Program-made: the position numbers and the translations under genes
Assembly: GCA_023442465.1 (NCBI GenBank)
Contig: JAEZZQ010000042.1
Coordinates: forward strand, 62,001-126,000
Direction of reading: 5' to 3'
Source: Bacillota bacterium
GTDB taxonomy: Bacteria > Bacillota > Clostridia > Lachnospirales > Lachnospiraceae
DNA length: 64,000 nucleotides
The notes under the pieces: model-generated
Databases searched by the model: none
What the model saw: only the letters and a program-made list of their open reading frames with translations
Told to the model about the DNA's origin: nothing
Shown: in pieces, positions 61,411 through 64,000 of the stretch
Position numbering within the stretch: position 1 is the stretch's first letter
Layout of the letters: every line of letters starts with the position of its first letter

Positions 61411-62100
61411 ATGGGGTTTCTAAAAAGAGTGCGGGAAGAAATTGCCGTAATCAGAGAACGTGACCCGGCAATTCATAGTGCGATGGAGGTTTTTTTATAT
61501 CCCAGCTTCAAGGCAATGCTTCATTACAGACTGGCGCATAAATTGTATTTGAAAAAACATTATTTTTTTGCCAGATGGGTATCCCAGAGAGGTGTTCGCA
61601 AGACGGGAATCGAGATTCATCCGGGCGCGCAGATTGGCAAAGGCTTTTTCATCGATCATGGACACGGAGTCATCATCGGAGAGACGACGATCATCGGGGA
61701 CAATGTGACGCTGTATCAGGGAGTTACCCTGGGGGGCACCGGGAAAGAATGCGGGAAGAGACATCCTACGGTAGGAAATAATGTAATGATAAGTGCCGGA
61801 GCCAAGGTGTTAGGCTCTTTTAAAATTGGAGATAATTCTAAAATAGGCGCAGGCAGCGTGGTTTTGGAGGAGGTTCCTCCAAACTCTACGGTAGTAGGCG
61901 TTCCGGGCCGGGTGGTAAAGAGAAACAATCAGACGCTGCCTCAGGAAGAGATGGATCAAATCAATCTTCCGGATCCGGTAAAAGAGGATATTGCCGGATT
62001 GCGGCGCGAGAACAGCGAGCTGACAAACCGCGTATTAGAACTGGAAGCTTCTTTGAGAGAACTAAGGCGGCAGATGCGTACAGAACAGGAAAAATCATAA
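61411..62100 (+). CDS. cysE: Serine O-acetyltransferase
   Basis: A 229-residue enzyme that makes O-acetylserine for cysteine synthesis. N-terminal helical domain, then left-handed hexapeptide repeats (IGKGFFIDHGHGVIIGET, GKRHPTVGNNVMIS, SKIGAGSVVLEEVPP). The catalytic His is in DHGHG. The C-terminal 35 residues are an extra coiled coil (LRRENSELTNRVLELEASL). The ATG at 61411 follows GGAGG. Controlled by the T-box upstream and cotranscribed with cysS. Confidence 0.95.
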   Translation: MGFLKRVREEIAVIRERDPAIHSAMEVFLYPSFKAMLHYRLAHKLYLKKHYFFARWVSQRGVRKTGIEIHPGAQIGKGFFIDHGHGVIIGETTIIGDNVTLYQGVTLGGTGKECGKRHPTVGNNVMISAGAKVLGSFKIGDNSKIGAGSVVLEEVPPNSTVVGVPGRVVKRNNQTLPQEEMDQINLPDPVKEDIAGLRRENSELTNRVLELEASLRELRRQMRTEQEKS

Positions 62101-62144
62101 TTGAATAATAATGTTTTATGAGTAAATGAGAAAGGTTAAGAGAA

Positions 62145-63554
62145 ATGAAAATTTACAATACGTTATCCAAGAAAAAAGAAGAATTCGTGCCGATAGAGCC
62201 GGGAAAGGTAAAGATGTATGTCTGCGGGCCCACTGTCTACAACCTGATTCATATAGGCAACGCCAGACCTATGATTGTATTTGATACGGTAAGGCGCTAT
62301 ATGGAACATAAGGGTTACGAGGTCAATTTCGTTTCTAACTTCACCGATGTAGATGACAAGATTATTAAAAAGGCTTTGGAAGAGGGCGTGGAAGCCGCGA
62401 TAGTTTCCGAAAGATATATTGCGGAATGCAAGAAGGATATGGAGGCGATGAATGTAAGGCCCGCCACCACTCATCCTCTTGCAACTAACGAAATCGGCGG
62501 TATGCTGGAAATGATAGCCAGGCTGATCGAGAAGGACTTCGCCTACAAGGCCGCGGACGGGACCGTATATTTCAGAACCCGTAAATTCAAAGAATATGGA
62601 AAGCTTTCCCATAAGAATCTGGACGATTTGCAAGGAGGAAATCGATCCCTCCTCGTGTCGGGAGAGGATCAGAAGGAAGATCCTTTGGATTTCGTTCTCT
62701 GGAAGCCGAAGAAAGATAATGAGCCTTACTGGGTCTCCCCCTGGTGCAATGGACGTCCCGGCTGGCACATCGAGTGCTCGGTGATGAGTAAGAAATATCT
62801 GGGAGATGAAATCGACATTCACGCAGGTGGCGAGGATCTCGTTTTCCCTCATCATGAAAATGAAATCGCGCAGTCCGAGGCCGCTAATGGCAAGACTTTC
62901 GCCAGATATTGGATGCACAATGCCTTTCTCAATATCGACAATAGAAAGATGTCCAAGTCTGCGGGTAATTTCTTTACCGTAAGGGACATCGCCGAAAAAT
63001 ATGACTTACAAGTACTGCGATTCTTCATGCTGTCTGCGCATTACAGAAGTCCGCTGAATTTCAGTGCAGATTTGATGAATGCGGCAAAGAGCGGATATGA
63101 AAGGATCGTGACCAGCGTAAGCAACCTAAGCTATTTGCTGGAAAATGCGTCCGGAGAACCTATGAGCGCAGAGGAAGTGGCACTGCAAAAAGAAGCAGCG
63201 GGCTTTGCCGTGAAGTTTGATGAGGCGATGGACGATGACTTCAATACAGCGGATGCAATTTCCATAATTTTCGAGCTGGTAAAATTCATCAATACCAACG
63301 TAAGCGCATCGAATACGGCGGAATTTATAAAGGCACTTAAAGATGAAATCACAAAGCTGTCCGATATCTGCGGTCTTATCGTGGAGAAGAAGGAAGAGCT
63401 TCCGGGTGCTGATATTGAAAAGCTTATCGAGGAGAGGCAGACGGCGAGAAAAGAGAAGAACTTTGCGAGAGCGGATGAAATCCGTGTCGAATTGTTAAAT
63501 CAGGGTATTATTCTGGAAGATACACGTGAAGGTGTTAAATGGAAGAGAGTTTAA
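62145..63554 (+). CDS. cysS: Cysteine-tRNA ligase
   Basis: A 469-residue class I synthetase. HIGH motif variant HIGN in [16 protein letters not shown] with the zinc Cys beside it, further zinc ligands in [11 protein letters not shown] and [13 protein letters not shown], and KMSKSAGN. Length is normal. It is linked by the Cys T-box to cysE, so the organism can balance cysteine supply with charging. The last 16 bases overlap the next gene. Confidence 0.97.
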   Translation: MKIYNTLSKKKEEFVPIEPGKVKMYVCGPTVYNLIHIGNARPMIVFDTVRRYMEHKGYEVNFVSNFTDVDDKIIKKALEEGVEAAIVSERYIAECKKDMEAMNVRPATTHPLATNEIGGMLEMIARLIEKDFAYKAADGTVYFRTRKFKEYGKLSHKNLDDLQGGNRSLLVSGEDQKEDPLDFVLWKPKKDNEPYWVSPWCNGRPGWHIECSVMSKKYLGDEIDIHAGGEDLVFPHHENEIAQSEAANGKTFARYWMHNAFLNIDNRKMSKSAGNFFTVRDIAEKYDLQVLRFFMLSAHYRSPLNFSADLMNAAKSGYERIVTSVSNLSYLLENASGEPMSAEEVALQKEAAGFAVKFDEAMDDDFNTADAISIIFELVKFINTNVSASNTAEFIKALKDEITKLSDICGLIVEKKEELPGADIEKLIEERQTARKEKNFARADEIRVELLNQGIILEDTREGVKWKRV

Positions 63555-63973
63555 TTGTAAAACTAAAAAGGGAATTTAACTGTAAAGAGGTGGATATTAA
63601 TGAATATTCGCCTCTTACGCTCGCTTATATCGGAGATAGCATTTACGATGTTATCGTCAGGACGGTCGTGGTAGAGCGAGGGAACCGCTCTGCCAACAAT
63701 CTGCATAAGATGGCGATAAAATATGTGAACGCTGCTACGCAGGCGGCTATGGCGGATGCCTTGCAGGAGGAGCTGACGGAGGACGAGTTGTCGGTATACA
63801 GACGGGGCAGAAATGCCAAATCTTATACGAAGGCTAAGAATGCAACGCTGAACGATTACCGAAAGGCGACGGGAATGGAGGCTCTGCTAGGTTACCTCTA
63901 TCTTCAGGATAATATGGACCGGATCATTGAATTGCTGAAGTTAAGTTTACATAAGATAAATACAGAGCTGTAA
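63539..63973 (+). CDS. mrnC: Mini-ribonuclease III
   Basis: A 144-residue RNase III-type nuclease without a dsRNA-binding domain that matures 23S rRNA ends. Catalytic-site motif YIGDSIYDVIVR, then KYVNAATQA, and RRGRNAKSYTKAKNATLNDYRKATGMEALLGYLYL in pieces, as in YazC/MrnC. It starts inside cysS by a 16-base overlap, which implies coupled translation. This cysS-mrnC order is common in Firmicutes. Confidence 0.94.
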   Translation: MEESLIVKLKREFNCKEVDINEYSPLTLAYIGDSIYDVIVRTVVVERGNRSANNLHKMAIKYVNAATQAAMADALQEELTEDELSVYRRGRNAKSYTKAKNATLNDYRKATGMEALLGYLYLQDNMDRIIELLKLSLHKINTEL

Positions 63974-64000
63974 ATATAATGATAGGCAGGATGAATATAT

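Overview
The window reads as a chromosomal segment of a Clostridia member, most probably family Lachnospiraceae. Supporting signs are moderate-to-low GC, strong AGGAGG ribosome binding sites, a single-chain PurL, QueH, a Cys T-box ahead of cysE-cysS, Mini-III next to cysS, Fe-S aldo/keto reductases and paired tRNA-Val/tRNA-Met genes. Genus and species cannot be fixed from the sequence alone.

Layout. 1-7696: the end of a carbohydrate ABC-permease gene, then a same-strand run of glycan-related genes (glycosidase-like TIM barrel, double GNAT protein, DUF4127 protein, a wrecked PHP-domain gene, NanE, a CE2-like SGNH esterase and a MATE transporter), probably one amino-sugar/glycan utilisation operon. 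7970-15269: a two-component system facing an ABC transporter (ATPase plus large FtsX-type permease) and a secreted beta-lactamase-fold protein; this looks like a cell-envelope stress or peptide-resistance module. 15523-16302: a ferritin-like protein and tRNA-Trp. 16379-25010: a maltodextrin locus with a LacI regulator divergent from malQ, a binding lipoprotein, two permeases and a GH13 lipoprotein. 25091-29995: HAD, VanZ, a large cNMP-binding-domain protein, a hypothetical and a TetR. 30192-41383: housekeeping genes purL, carA-carB, queH and argS.

41532-41686 holds tRNA-Val and tRNA-Met. The last 17 bases of the tRNA-Met gene recur exactly at 48457-48473, and the AT-rich stretch between is full of relics (two frameshifted paralogous small genes, a truncated xenobiotic acetyltransferase, an IS256-type transposase start) beside intact small or stress-type genes (two SDRs, a cupin, a four-helix protein, membrane and hypothetical proteins). 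I read this as a decayed tRNA-integrated island with no surviving integrase. 48595-57409 is accessory but not obviously mobile: MerR plus serine hydrolase under a 19-base-spacer promoter, a C39-like papain-fold protein, two Fe-S aldo/keto reductase-fold proteins (one without the usual catalytic residues), a tandem-domain protein, GNAT, two methyltransferases and a TetR with a palindromic operator. 57922-63973 is housekeeping again: ispF, an Eis-like acetyltransferase, hflX, Cys T-box, cysE, cysS and mrnC.

A family of non-coding structured repeats occurs at about 7.7, 23.2, 54.1 and 57.6 kb. The 57.6-kb copy looks like one repeat type inserted inside another.
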